Shown here piece by piece: positions 18,234 to 27,177 of a DNA stretch of 64,000 nucleotides (positions are counted from its first letter, which is position 1; each line of letters begins with the position of its first letter). Location of the stretch: positions 1,240,001-1,304,000 of the forward strand of contig CAWBDS010000011.1 in assembly GCA_963787645.1 (NCBI GenBank), given 5' to 3'. Position numbers and translations under genes: made by a program. Under the pieces are notes generated by a model that worked only from the letters and a program-made list of their open reading frames with translations, was not told the DNA's origin and made no database searches. This stretch comes from Palsa-504 sp963787645 (GTDB lineage: Bacteria > Actinomycetota > Actinomycetes > Streptosporangiales > Streptosporangiaceae).

Positions 18234-19139
18234 ATGGTCTCATCCGAAGACTCGGCCTGGGACGTCCCGCCCAGCATTTTCGGCACTCGTACCGGCGGAC
18301 CGACCGTCCAGCGCCTCGTGCTCGGCGGTCAGCTGCACCGGCTGCGCGAGTCACGCGGCATCAGCGCGGAGCAGGCGGCGGAGGCGATCCGGGGCTCCCA
18401 CTCCAAGATCAGCCGGATGGAACACGGCCGGGTCGGCTTCAAGGAGCGGGACGTGAGCGACCTGCTGACGCTCTACGGGGTGACCGACAGCGAAGAGCGC
18501 GCCGCCCTGCTGAACCTGGCCCGCGAGGCCAACACCCCCGGCTGGTGGCACGCCTACTCCGACGCCATGCCGTCCTGGCTGGAGCCGTACGTAGGCCTGG
18601 AGGCGGCCGCCTCCGTACTGCGGACCTACGAAGTCCAGTTCGTCCCGGGCCTGCTGCAGACCGAGGAGTACGCGCGGGCGCTGATCCGGCTGGGTTCGGC
18701 GGTCAGCGAGGACGACATCGACCGCCGGGCCGAGCTGCGGGTCAGCCGCCAGGAGGTACTGAGCGGGCCTAACCCGCCGCAGCTGTGGGCCGTGGTGGAC
18801 GAGGGCGCACTGCGCCGTCCGGTAGGCGGCCGCGAGGTGGCCCGGACGCAGCTCCAGCACCTGATCAAGATGGCCGAGCACCCCGCGGTGACGCTGCAGA
18901 TCCTGCCGTTCACGGCAGGTCCGCACGCGGCCATGGGCGGGCCGTTCACCATCTTGCGGTTCGCCGAGCCGGACCTGCACGACGTGGTGTACATCGAGCA
19001 GCTGACCAGTGCGCTGTACCTGGACAAGCCGTCCGAGGTCGACAGCTACCTCGAGGTCATGGAGCAGCTCTGCCTGCAGGCCGAGCCCGCGGGCAACACG
19101 GTCAAGATGCTCAACCAGATCCTGGCTGACATCTCCTAG
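18234..19139 (+). CDS. XRE-family helix-turn-helix regulator with DUF5753 domain (WhiJ-like)
   Basis: 301 residues. An N-terminal HTH at about 32-85 (LHRLRESRGISAEQAAEAI, then SHSKISRMEHG) binds DNA. The rest is DUF5753, recognised by LEPYVGLEAAASVLRTYE, FVPGLLQTEEYARALI, and MGGPFTILRF near the end. I chose ATG 18234 because GAGGAG lies 5-6 bp upstream; ATG 18177 would add 19 residues. The stop overlaps the stop of the convergent PIG-L gene in one shared CTAG. Likely regulates its own DUF397/ATPase locus. Confidence 0.88.
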   Translation: MVSSEDSAWDVPPSIFGTRTGGPTVQRLVLGGQLHRLRESRGISAEQAAEAIRGSHSKISRMEHGRVGFKERDVSDLLTLYGVTDSEERAALLNLAREANTPGWWHAYSDAMPSWLEPYVGLEAAASVLRTYEVQFVPGLLQTEEYARALIRLGSAVSEDDIDRRAELRVSRQEVLSGPNPPQLWAVVDEGALRRPVGGREVARTQLQHLIKMAEHPAVTLQILPFTAGPHAAMGGPFTILRFAEPDLHDVVYIEQLTSALYLDKPSEVDSYLEVMEQLCLQAEPAGNTVKMLNQILADIS

Positions 19140-19864
19140 CCCGTTTCGATAACCCGGAAGGACTCGGCCAGGCGGCCTTCGGGCAGGCCGCCCAGGGCCG
19201 CCGCGCGAGCCAGCCGCTCGCGGATGCGCTCCTCCAGGTCGTCCATCTGACCAGTCTGGCTTTCGTGCGCGCGCAGCGCGGCGATCTTCCGGCCGAAGGT
19301 CGCGGTCACGTCCACGAAATGGTCGGGTGACTGCGGGCCGGCGATCCAGACCTCGCGGACCTTCCACGGCGCTAGGCCCTCGACCTCGCGCAGTTCGGGA
19401 AAGGCGAACGGGTTGCGGGCGTCCGGGTAGACGGCATCCAAAGCCGCCGACCCGACGGCCCGGTGGTCGGGATGGCTGACGCCCATCCGGACGTAATCCC
19501 GCTCGGGGCTGGGGCAGGCCACGCGGTCCGGGCGGACCTGCCTGATCACCCGGGCCAGATCCCGGCGCAGGTCCAGGGTGGCCTCGACCTGGCCGTCCGG
19601 GTAGCCGAGAAAGCGCACGTCGTGCACGCCCACGGCCTTGGCCGCGGCGGTCTGCTCGGCCCGGCGCAGCGCGGGCATCTGGGCCCGCGGGAAGTCCTCG
19701 TCAAAACCGCCCGCGTCGCCGTCGGTCACCACGCAGTAGATGACCTCGATACCAGCCTCGGTCCACCGGGCGACGGTACCCGCCGCGGCGAAGTCGACGT
19801 CGTCGGGATGCGCGGTAATGGTCAGGATCCGGGTGACTTCTGCGTCATCGAGCACACCCGTCAT
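19136..19864 (-). CDS. PIG-L/LmbE family zinc deacetylase
   Basis: 242 residues. The zinc motif AHPDD is at 18-22 and the second histidine pair is in SHPDHR. The fold is that of N-acetylglucosaminyl deacetylases such as MshB (mycothiol) and Mca, but the substrate cannot be set here; a role in mycothiol metabolism or in deacetylating another GlcNAc derivative is possible. The coding end shares a CTAG with the XRE gene. No thiol-pathway gene is adjacent. Confidence 0.85.
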   Translation of the reverse strand: MTGVLDDAEVTRILTITAHPDDVDFAAAGTVARWTEAGIEVIYCVVTDGDAGGFDEDFPRAQMPALRRAEQTAAAKAVGVHDVRFLGYPDGQVEATLDLRRDLARVIRQVRPDRVACPSPERDYVRMGVSHPDHRAVGSAALDAVYPDARNPFAFPELREVEGLAPWKVREVWIAGPQSPDHFVDVTATFGRKIAALRAHESQTGQMDDLEERIRERLARAAALGGLPEGRLAESFRVIETG

Positions 19865-19962
19865 TTTAGTTACGCCGAACGGGCCGTGGTGCGTGCTGCG
19901 TGCGGTGGGCTCGTGCGTCCCTGCGGCGAGCTGAGCTGAACGCTAGGGCGGGCCCGGGAGGC

Positions 19963-21510
19963 CTACTCGTCGGGGACCAGGGTCGGGGTGGAGCGGGTGA
20001 GGGTCTGCTTCTTGAAGAACGCCGGGGCGGTCACCCGCATGTAGATGAAGCCCAGCACGCCGACGAGCCCCGCCGCGAGGGCGATCAGGAAGATCCCGCC
20101 AATGTGCCAGCGCAGGCCCGGGATGGTCCAGCTGGTGTAGCTGTTGCTGGCCACCCAGTCGCTCTGCAGAGCGTAGATGCCGGCCGCGTACATGATCAGG
20201 CCGCCCAGCCCGGGCAGGATGCCGCGCATCCACAGGTTGCGGGCGCCGCTGAACAGCGTCTTGCGGTAGTACCAGACGCAGGAGAAGGCGGTCAGCCCGT
20301 AGTAGAAGGCGATGTAGAGCCCGATCGCGGTGACCGCGTCGCCGATCATGTTGCCGCCCGCGAAGTAATTCAGCGGGATGTACAAGGCGATCGAGATGAT
20401 GCCCATCACGATGGTGGAGACGGTCGGGGTCAGGTACCGGGGGTGGATCTTCGCGAACGCGGCCGGGATGGCCTTGTAGGTCGCCATCGACAAGGTGGTG
20501 CGGGCGGTGGGCAGGATCGTGGTCTGGGTGGAGGCCGAGGCGGAGGTGAGCACCATCAGGATCAGCAGCCGGGACAGGAAGGTGCCCAGGCCGCCGCCGC
20601 CGAAGATCGCGCCGCCCAGCACGGACAGCACGTCGAACTGGTTGTTGGAGTTGCCCAGGCCGGTACCCGAGGTGCCGGTGCCGGCGAACGCCTGGACGGC
20701 GAAGATGACGATCGCGTAGGTGACCAGCAGCAGGACGGTCGAGATGATCGCCGCCTGGCCCGGGGTCTTGTTCTTGTCCCTGGTCTCCTCGTTAATCGAG
20801 ACCGCGGTGTCCCAGCCCCAGTAGATGAACAGCATGAGGATGATGCCGCTGATGAACGCGGACAGGCCCAGGTGGCTCGGCAGCAGCCAGCCGAAGCTCG
20901 GCGAGACCGAGCCCTTCGGGTGGCTGTTTTCCACCTTGACCAGCGCGGTGACCGAGAGCACGAGCAGCATGACGACCTCGACGGTCAGCAGGATGCGCTG
21001 GAACCAGGCCGAGACCTCGATGCCGCGGTAGCAGATGTAGGACATGACCACGATCCAGCCGATACCGACCAGCAGCACCTGCCACGCGGTCGCATCCTGG
21101 CCGACGCCGTTGTCGCCGAACAGCAGGAACACGTACTGCCCGGCGACCTGGGCCAGGCTGGCCATGACCAGGACGTCGGCGGCCACGATGGCCCAGCCGC
21201 CGGCCCAGCCGGTCTTCGGCCCGAACGCCCGGGTGCCCCAGGTGAACGTGGTGCCGCAGTCCGGGTCGGCCTTGTTCATCTCGCTGTAGCCGATCGAGCA
21301 CAACAGCATCGGGATGAAGGCCAGCACGGCGACCGCGGGGGACTTAAGCCCGACCGCCGCCACCACGAAGAACAGCGTCGCGGCCAGGCTGTACGCGGGG
21401 GCGGTCGAGGCCACCCCCATGACGACGCTGGAGACCAAGCCGAGGGCACCCGCTTTCAGGCCCTTTTCCTCGGCCTGCTCCATCGGCTGGATTTCTGACG
21501 TAGTGGCCAT
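19963..21510 (-). CDS. APC-family amino acid permease
   Basis: 515 residues with about twelve TM helices. The APC signature begins at LGLVSSVVMGVASTAPAYSL and continues with the consensus-like SGIILMLFIYWGWDTAVSINEE segment in TM6. It is expected to import (or exchange) an amino acid or amine by proton or solute coupling. ATG 21510 follows AGGAGG at 6 bp spacing. It is divergent from a saccharopine-dehydrogenase-like gene, suggesting that the transported compound may be metabolised by that enzyme. Confidence 0.87.
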   Translation of the reverse strand: MATTSEIQPMEQAEEKGLKAGALGLVSSVVMGVASTAPAYSLAATLFFVVAAVGLKSPAVAVLAFIPMLLCSIGYSEMNKADPDCGTTFTWGTRAFGPKTGWAGGWAIVAADVLVMASLAQVAGQYVFLLFGDNGVGQDATAWQVLLVGIGWIVVMSYICYRGIEVSAWFQRILLTVEVVMLLVLSVTALVKVENSHPKGSVSPSFGWLLPSHLGLSAFISGIILMLFIYWGWDTAVSINEETRDKNKTPGQAAIISTVLLLVTYAIVIFAVQAFAGTGTSGTGLGNSNNQFDVLSVLGGAIFGGGGLGTFLSRLLILMVLTSASASTQTTILPTARTTLSMATYKAIPAAFAKIHPRYLTPTVSTIVMGIISIALYIPLNYFAGGNMIGDAVTAIGLYIAFYYGLTAFSCVWYYRKTLFSGARNLWMRGILPGLGGLIMYAAGIYALQSDWVASNSYTSWTIPGLRWHIGGIFLIALAAGLVGVLGFIYMRVTAPAFFKKQTLTRSTPTLVPDE

Positions 21511-21726
21511 CCTCACCCTCCTGCCAGTGAGCCGGTCGCCGGCCTGGTCGCCCTTGATTCAGCCCGTTAGCACGATGTTAGAGCGGGCAGGGCAAAGCGA
21601 ATGATCTCCAGGCCGGTGCTACGGTTCTAGCACATAATGGGCTAGTTAGCAACGATTTCAGTTGTATAACATGGGGGGAACAACTGGTCTCGTGGGTCGG
21701 CACCGCGCGAAGAGAGGATTAGCCCC
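21511..21726. promoter_or_regulatory. Divergent regulatory region with inverted repeat GTGCTA-N6-TAGCAC
   Basis: AT-richer gap between the permease and the dehydrogenase. A perfect inverted repeat lies at 21616-21633, and a related GCTAGTTAGC lies at 21641-21650. TATAAC at about 21665 could be a -10 for the plus-strand gene. The repeats look like an operator shared by both genes. Confidence 0.45.
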
Positions 21727-22938
21727 ATGCGGATACTCCTGGTGGGTGCGGGCGGGGTCGGCTCGGCGCTGGCCCGGATCGCCGCCCGGCGGTCGTTCGC
21801 CGAGCTAGTGGTGGCCGACTACGACCTGGCCCGGGCGCAGCGGGCCGCCGCGGCCCGCGACGGGTACGAGGCCGTGCAGCTGGACGCGCGGGACGAGCGG
21901 GCCGTCGCCGAGCTGCTCACCCAGCGGCGCTGCGACGTGCTCATGAACGCCACCGACCCGCGGTTCGTGATGCCGCTGTTCCGGGCCGCGCTGGCGGCCG
22001 GCGTGCACTACCTGGACATGGCCATGTCCCTATCCCATCCCGACCCGGCCGAACCGTACCGCAAGACCGGGGTCAAGCTGGGCGACGACCAGTTCGCGAT
22101 GGCCCGGCAGTGGGAGGAGTCCGGCAAGCTCGCGCTGGTGGGGATCGGGGTCGAGCCGGGGCTGTCCGACGTGTTCGCCCGGCACGCCGCCGACGAACTG
22201 TTCGGCGAGATCAGCGAGCTGGGGGTGCGGGACGGCGCCAACCTGGCCGTGGCCGGGTACGACTTCGCCCCCACCTTTTCTATCTGGACCACGATCGAGG
22301 AGTGCCTGAACCCGCCGGTCATCTGGGAACAGGGCCGGGGCTGGTTCACCACCGAGCCGTTCAGCGAGCCCGAGGTCTTCACCTTCCCGGCCGGGATCGG
22401 CCCGGTGGAGTGCGTGAACGTGGAGCACGAAGAGGTGCTGCTGATGCCGCGGTGGATCTCGGCGCAGCGGGTGACGTTCAAGTACGGCCTAGGCGAGGAG
22501 TTCATCGGCATCCTGCGTACCCTGCACAAGCTGGGCCTGGACCGGACCGACCCGGTGCAGGTAGGCGCGGCGAACGTATCGCCCCGGGACGTGGTGGCCG
22601 CATGCCTGCCCGACCCGGCCACGCTGGGGGACAAGATGACCGGCCTGACCTGCGCCGGGACCTGGGTGACCGGGACTGGCCGGGACGGCGCGCCGCGCGA
22701 GGTGTACCTCTACCATGTGGTCGACAGCGCCTGGTCGATGGCCGAGTACGGCTCGCAGGCGGTGGTCTGGCAGACCGCGGTCAACCCGGTGGTGGCGCTG
22801 GAGCTGATCGACGGCGGCGCCTGGTCCGGGGCCGGCGTCCTGGGTCCCGAGGCGCTACCGCCCCGGCCGTTCCTCGACCTGCTCACCGAGTACGGCTCGC
22901 CGTGGGGCTGCGATGAACGCACCCCGGCCCGCGCGTAG
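21727..22938 (+). CDS. Saccharopine dehydrogenase-like NAD(P)-dependent oxidoreductase
   Basis: 403 residues. A Rossmann fold opens with MRILLVGAGGVGSALARIAA, and the conserved ADYD (end of beta-2) and LMNATDP follow. The C-terminal half fits the saccharopine dehydrogenase/carboxynorspermidine dehydrogenase group (VGIGVEPGLSDVFARHAADEL and ECVNVEHEE). Likely reaction is NAD(P)-linked oxidation or reduction at a secondary amine of a lysine- or polyamine-type compound. The divergent APC permease supports amino-acid use. The precise substrate is not deducible. Confidence 0.8.
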   Translation: MRILLVGAGGVGSALARIAARRSFAELVVADYDLARAQRAAAARDGYEAVQLDARDERAVAELLTQRRCDVLMNATDPRFVMPLFRAALAAGVHYLDMAMSLSHPDPAEPYRKTGVKLGDDQFAMARQWEESGKLALVGIGVEPGLSDVFARHAADELFGEISELGVRDGANLAVAGYDFAPTFSIWTTIEECLNPPVIWEQGRGWFTTEPFSEPEVFTFPAGIGPVECVNVEHEEVLLMPRWISAQRVTFKYGLGEEFIGILRTLHKLGLDRTDPVQVGAANVSPRDVVAACLPDPATLGDKMTGLTCAGTWVTGTGRDGAPREVYLYHVVDSAWSMAEYGSQAVVWQTAVNPVVALELIDGGAWSGAGVLGPEALPPRPFLDLLTEYGSPWGCDERTPARA

Positions 22939-23202
22939 CCCCGGTCCCGGCCGGCTGAATTTTTTTGAGATTTCGCTCGCCCGACAGGTCACGCCGACCG
23001 CTAGTCACAATGTTTCAACGCTGATGACGGCCCGTTCGAGGGCACCAGCGGGCATTCGGATCGTGACCCGCACCAGGCAGGCACCGCGACGCGCGGGGCG
23101 TCAGGGGTCTGGTGCTGGCTCTGGCGGCGTCCTAGGTTTGGCTCCTAGGTGGGCCTGGGGAACGTCAGCGCATCTGCCCAGGTAGGTCGGCGAGGAGGCC
23201 GG
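22939..23202. promoter_or_regulatory. Upstream region of the cox cluster
   Basis: 264 bp without a gene. Near the 5' end, CCGG-rich sequence followed by seven T (22960-22966) may end transcription of the dehydrogenase gene. At 23131-23149 two CCTAGG palindromes flank 7 bp and form a possible operator ahead of coxS. The coxS ribosome site GAGGAGG is at about 23192. Confidence 0.4.
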
Positions 23203-23715
23203 ATGACCAAGGTCAGCATGACTATTGACGGCGTGCGGTACGACGATGAGGTCGAACCCCGCATGCTGCTCGTTCATTATCTGCGTGAAGTGGCGGGGCG
23301 CACCGGGACGCCCATCGGCTGCGATACATCGAACTGCGGCGCCTGCACGGTGCTGCTGAACGGGCTGTCCGCGAAGAGCTGCTCGGTGCTCGCGGTCCAG
23401 GCCGACGGGGCGGAAGTTACCACCATCCAGGGGTTGGCGAACGGCGAGTGGCATCCGCTGCAGCAGGCCTTCCACGATGAGCACGCGCTGCAGTGCGGGT
23501 ACTGCACCCCGGGCATGATCATGGCCGCGGCCGATCTGCTGCGGGAAAACCCGAACCCGACCGAGCAGGAGGTCCGCGAGGGCCTGGAGGGCAACCTGTG
23601 CCGGTGCACCGGATACCAGAACATCGTCCGTGCGGTCCGGCGGGCCGCGGGGGGGCTTGGGGGGGTCGTCCCCCCAGGGGACACTGTGGGGGCTAGCCAG
23701 GGAGCCGCATCATGA
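23203..23715 (+). CDS. coxS: Molybdenum hydroxylase (CO dehydrogenase-like) small subunit, 2x[2Fe-2S]
   Basis: 170 residues. N-terminal plant-type ferredoxin cluster ligands C40, C45, C48, C60; C-terminal helical cluster ligands C98, C101, C133, C135 (CGYC and CRC). It passes electrons from the molybdopterin site in CoxL to FAD in CoxM. ATG 23203 is chosen because GAGGAGG lies 5 bp upstream; an in-frame GTG at 23149 has no site. After residue 148 there is a Gly/Val tail beyond the family norm. Overlaps coxL by 4 bp (ATGA). Confidence 0.92.
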   Translation: MTKVSMTIDGVRYDDEVEPRMLLVHYLREVAGRTGTPIGCDTSNCGACTVLLNGLSAKSCSVLAVQADGAEVTTIQGLANGEWHPLQQAFHDEHALQCGYCTPGMIMAAADLLRENPNPTEQEVREGLEGNLCRCTGYQNIVRAVRRAAGGLGGVVPPGDTVGASQGAAS

Positions 23716-26060
23716 CCGTGACCACCGAGATCGGCAAGGCGCGGACCCGTAAGGAAGACGCCCGGCTGGTGACCGGCCAGACCAACTGGACCGACAACAT
23801 CCAGCTGCCCGGGCTGGTCCATGTCGCGTACCTGCGCAGCCCGATGGCCCACGCCACAATCACCTCGGTGGACGTGTCCGCCGCCCGCGGCGCGCCTGGC
23901 GTGATCGCCGCGTTCAGCGGCGCGGACTTTGCCGCCGAACAGGGCAGCCTGCCCTGCGCCTGGCCGGTGACCCCGGACATCGTCATCCCGGCCCACCCGC
24001 CGATGGCCACCGACGAGGTCCGCTACGTGGGCGAGATCGTGGCCTGCGTGGTGGCGCGGGACCGGTACGCCGCGGCCGACGCCCTGGAGCTGATCGACGT
24101 CGAGTATGAGCCCCGGCCGGCCGTGCTGGACATGGAGGCCGCGCTGGCCGAGGGCTCGCCCAAGGTGCACGAGGCGGGCAACAAGTCCTTTGTGTGGCCC
24201 TTCGCCCAGGGGGACATCGAGGCCGCGTTCCGCGACGCGCCGGTGGTGGTCGAGCGGACCTACCGCCAGCAGCGGCTGATCCCGTGCGCGATGGAACCCC
24301 GCGCCACGGTCGCCGCGATGGTGGGCGACGAGATCACGCTCTGGACGTCCACCCAGATCCCGCACGTGCTCCGGTTCCTGATCGCCGCGGTGCTCGGCAT
24401 CGGAGAGCAGAACGTCCGGGTCATCGCGCCCGACGTGGGCGGCGGGTTCGGGTCCAAGCTCCAGGTCACGGCCGAAGAGTTCCTGGCCGTACTGCTGACC
24501 CGCAAGCTCGGCCGGCCGGTCAAGTGGACCGAGTCCCGCAGCGAGGGGAACCTGGCCACGCACCACGGCCGCGACCAGCTCCAGCGGATCAAGATCGCCG
24601 CGGACCGCGACGGCCGCATCCGCGGCCTGGACGTGGACCTGCTGGCCGACATGGGCGCCTACCTGATGCTGGTCACGCCCGGCATTCCGCTGCTCGGCGC
24701 GTTCATGTACAACGCCATCTACAAGATGGACGCCTACGCGTTCAAGTGCACCGGCGTGTTCACCACCAAGATGCCCACCGACGCCTACCGGGGCGCCGGG
24801 CGGCCCGAGGCCACGTTCGCCATCGAGCACATCATGGACGACCTGGCCGCCGAGCTCGGTGTGGACCCGCTGGAGCTGCGCAAGCGGAACTGGATCGCGC
24901 ACGAGGAGTTCCCGTTCACTACGATCGCCGGGCTGACCTACGACAGCGGCAACTACGAGGCAGCCACGGCCAAGGCGGTCGAGCTGTTCGGCTACGACGA
25001 CCTGCGCAAGGAGCAGGCCGCGCGGCGCGAGTCCGGTGACCCGGTCCAGCTCGGCATCGGCATCTCGACGTTCACCGAGATGTGCGGACTGGCGCCGTCG
25101 CGGGTGCTCGGCTCGCTGGCCTACGGCGCGGGCGGCTGGGAGAGCGCCACGATCCGGATGCTGCCCACCGGCAAGGTCGAGGTGGTCACCGGGTCTAGCG
25201 CGCACGGCCAGGGACACGAGACGGCCTGGAGCCAGATCGTGGCCGACCGGCTCGGCGTGCCGTTCGAGGACATCCGGGTACTGCACGGCGACACGCAGGT
25301 GTCGGCCAAGGGCATGGACACCTACGGGTCCCGCTCGCTGACCGTGGGCGGCATCGCGGTGGTCGGCGCGTGCGACAAGGTGGTCGAGAAGGCCAAGGCG
25401 GTCGCGGCCGGGCTGCTCGAGGTCTCGCCCGACGACCTGGAGTGGACGCCGGGCCGGTGGTCGGTGCGCGGCGACCCGGAACAGGGTCGCTCGATCGCCG
25501 AGATCGCGCTGGCTACGTTCGCGGCGCACAACCTGCCGGACGGCGTCGAGCCGTCGCTGGACTCCGAGTCCACCTACGACCCGAACAACTTCTCCTTCCC
25601 GCACGGCACCCACCTGTGCGCGACCGAGGTGGACACCGAGACCGGGCAGGTCAAGATCCGCTCGTATGTGGCCGTGGACGACGTGGGCGTGGTGGTGAAC
25701 CCGCTCATCGTCGAGGGCCAGGTGCACGGCGGCCTGGCCCAGGGCATCGCCCAGGCGCTGTACGAGGAGGCCGCCTACGACGCCGAGGGCAACCTGCTCA
25801 CCACCACGCTGGCCGACTACCTGATCCCGTCGGCGACGGACCTGCCCACGTTCGTCACCGAACGGACCGAGACCCCGTCGACCACCAACCCGCTCGGGGT
25901 CAAGGGCGTCGGCGAGGCGGGCACGATCGCCTCCACGCCTGCCGTGGTCAACGCGATCGTCGACGCCCTGCGCCCGTTCGGCGTCACGGACGTCGAGATG
26001 CCGTGCACGGCCGAGCGCGTGTGGCGGGCCATCAACGAGGCCAAGGGAGAGGCGCGATGA
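23712..26060 (+). CDS. coxL: Molybdenum hydroxylase large subunit, CoxL form II type
   Basis: 782 residues; binds molybdopterin cytosine dinucleotide and carries the active site. The active-site loop is AYRGAGR at residues 358-364. This marks form II CoxL-like enzymes; form I CO dehydrogenases carry AYxCSFR with the copper-binding Cys. The catalytic Glu is E735 in GVGEAG, and the Mo-pterin loops GGGFGSK and GQGHETAW are intact. Form II enzymes have been linked to CO oxidation in some organisms but many are probably aldehyde or heterocycle hydroxylases, so the substrate is open. Tight 4-bp overlaps with both neighbours indicate one operon. Confidence 0.9.
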   Translation: MTVTTEIGKARTRKEDARLVTGQTNWTDNIQLPGLVHVAYLRSPMAHATITSVDVSAARGAPGVIAAFSGADFAAEQGSLPCAWPVTPDIVIPAHPPMATDEVRYVGEIVACVVARDRYAAADALELIDVEYEPRPAVLDMEAALAEGSPKVHEAGNKSFVWPFAQGDIEAAFRDAPVVVERTYRQQRLIPCAMEPRATVAAMVGDEITLWTSTQIPHVLRFLIAAVLGIGEQNVRVIAPDVGGGFGSKLQVTAEEFLAVLLTRKLGRPVKWTESRSEGNLATHHGRDQLQRIKIAADRDGRIRGLDVDLLADMGAYLMLVTPGIPLLGAFMYNAIYKMDAYAFKCTGVFTTKMPTDAYRGAGRPEATFAIEHIMDDLAAELGVDPLELRKRNWIAHEEFPFTTIAGLTYDSGNYEAATAKAVELFGYDDLRKEQAARRESGDPVQLGIGISTFTEMCGLAPSRVLGSLAYGAGGWESATIRMLPTGKVEVVTGSSAHGQGHETAWSQIVADRLGVPFEDIRVLHGDTQVSAKGMDTYGSRSLTVGGIAVVGACDKVVEKAKAVAAGLLEVSPDDLEWTPGRWSVRGDPEQGRSIAEIALATFAAHNLPDGVEPSLDSESTYDPNNFSFPHGTHLCATEVDTETGQVKIRSYVAVDDVGVVVNPLIVEGQVHGGLAQGIAQALYEEAAYDAEGNLLTTTLADYLIPSATDLPTFVTERTETPSTTNPLGVKGVGEAGTIASTPAVVNAIVDALRPFGVTDVEMPCTAERVWRAINEAKGEAR

Positions 26061-26917
26061 TCCCCGCGAAGTTCGATTACGTCCGGCCGTCGTCGCTGGC
26101 CGACGCGGTACAGGCGCTGGCGGGCGGCGGCGACGACGCCAAGGTGATCGCGGGCGGGCAGAGCCTGCTGCCGCTGCTGCGGCTGCGGCTGTCCTATCCC
26201 GAGCTGCTGGTCGACATCGGCGGCCTGGGCGAGCTGGCCGGAGTCCGGGACGCCGGTGACGCGCTGGTGATCGGCGCGCTGACCACGCACTACTCGGTGA
26301 TCCGCGATCCGCTGATCCGCGAGCACTGCGGGCTGATCGCCGATACGACGGCTACCGTAGCCGACCCGGCGGTCCGGCACCGGGGCACGATCGGCGGCTC
26401 GCTGGCGCACGCCGACCCGGCCGGGGACCTGCCGGCCGTGATCGCCGCGCTGGACGGCACGCTGATCGCGCACGGGCCCGACGGAGAGCGAGAGATCGCC
26501 GCGGCGGACTTCTTCGTGGACTACCTGACCACGGCGCTGCAGCCAGGCGAGATCCTGACCGCGATCCGGGTGCCCAAGCTCGGCCCCGGCTGGGGCTTCC
26601 GGTACGAGAAGTTCGTGCTGACCGCGCAGTCCTGGGCCATCGTGGGCGTGGCCGCCCTGGCCCGCCGGGAAAACGGCCACGTGGCCGAGGCCCGGGTCGG
26701 GCTGACCAATATGGGCACGGTCCCGGTCCGGGCGCGGTCCGCCGAGGCCGCGGCCGCCGGAGCGGAGGCCACCCGCGCGGCACTGGCCGCCGCGGCGGCC
26801 AACGCCGACGAGGGCGCGGACCCGCCGAGCGACCTGCGGGCCGCGGCCGACTACCGCCGTCACCTGGCCCGGGTGCTCACCGGCCGAGCGCTGGCCGGGG
26901 CCGCCGGGGTCAGCTAG
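26057..26917 (+). CDS. coxM: Molybdenum hydroxylase FAD-binding medium subunit
   Basis: 286 residues with the two FAD-binding signatures of the family: AGGQSLLP (residues 32-39) and TIGGSLAHADPAGDLP (from 111). A C-terminal CO_deh_flav_C domain follows. Passes electrons from CoxS to a downstream acceptor. ATG 26057 overlaps the coxL stop (ATGA). The S-L-M order is characteristic of form II; form I operons run M-S-L. Confidence 0.92.
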   Translation: MIPAKFDYVRPSSLADAVQALAGGGDDAKVIAGGQSLLPLLRLRLSYPELLVDIGGLGELAGVRDAGDALVIGALTTHYSVIRDPLIREHCGLIADTTATVADPAVRHRGTIGGSLAHADPAGDLPAVIAALDGTLIAHGPDGEREIAAADFFVDYLTTALQPGEILTAIRVPKLGPGWGFRYEKFVLTAQSWAIVGVAALARRENGHVAEARVGLTNMGTVPVRARSAEAAAAGAEATRAALAAAAANADEGADPPSDLRAAADYRRHLARVLTGRALAGAAGVS

Positions 26918-26973
26918 CCCGCCGACGCTCGCTGGCGCCGCACGCCCGGCGCGGCGCCAGCGAGCCGGGGTGG

Positions 26974-27053
26974 GCCGCGGCGGGGCACGCGCGCCCAAGG
27001 CGACTTGGCCGCGGCGCGACCTGCTGGGTGAGCCGCGGCGGGGCACGCGCGCC
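26974..27053. repeat. Two direct copies of a 22-bp GC-rich repeat between coxM and coxG
   Basis: The 22-bp sequence beginning GCCGCGGCGGGGCACGCG occurs at 26974-26995 and 27032-27053, with similar flanks on both sides. The rest of the 260-bp gap before coxG shows no gene. At 27085-27111 is a segment resembling part of the large inverted repeat near 62060. Confidence 0.75.
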
Positions 27054-27177
27054 GAGGGCGATGACACGGGGTTTTCACCGCGTTCTAGGGTGGTGGAAGC
27101 CCAGTTTCATTCGGTGCGGGTGACGAAACCGGGCATAATGCACAGATCGACTTGACGCAGAGAGAGTGACGTTACCG

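Noticed and set aside
19900..21498. 532-codon open frame antisense to the APC permease
   Set aside because: Gly/Gln/Asp-rich mirror of membrane helices; no support.
23277..25727. 816-codon open frame antisense to coxS/coxL
   Set aside because: Opposite strand of conserved cox genes; no recognisable motif.
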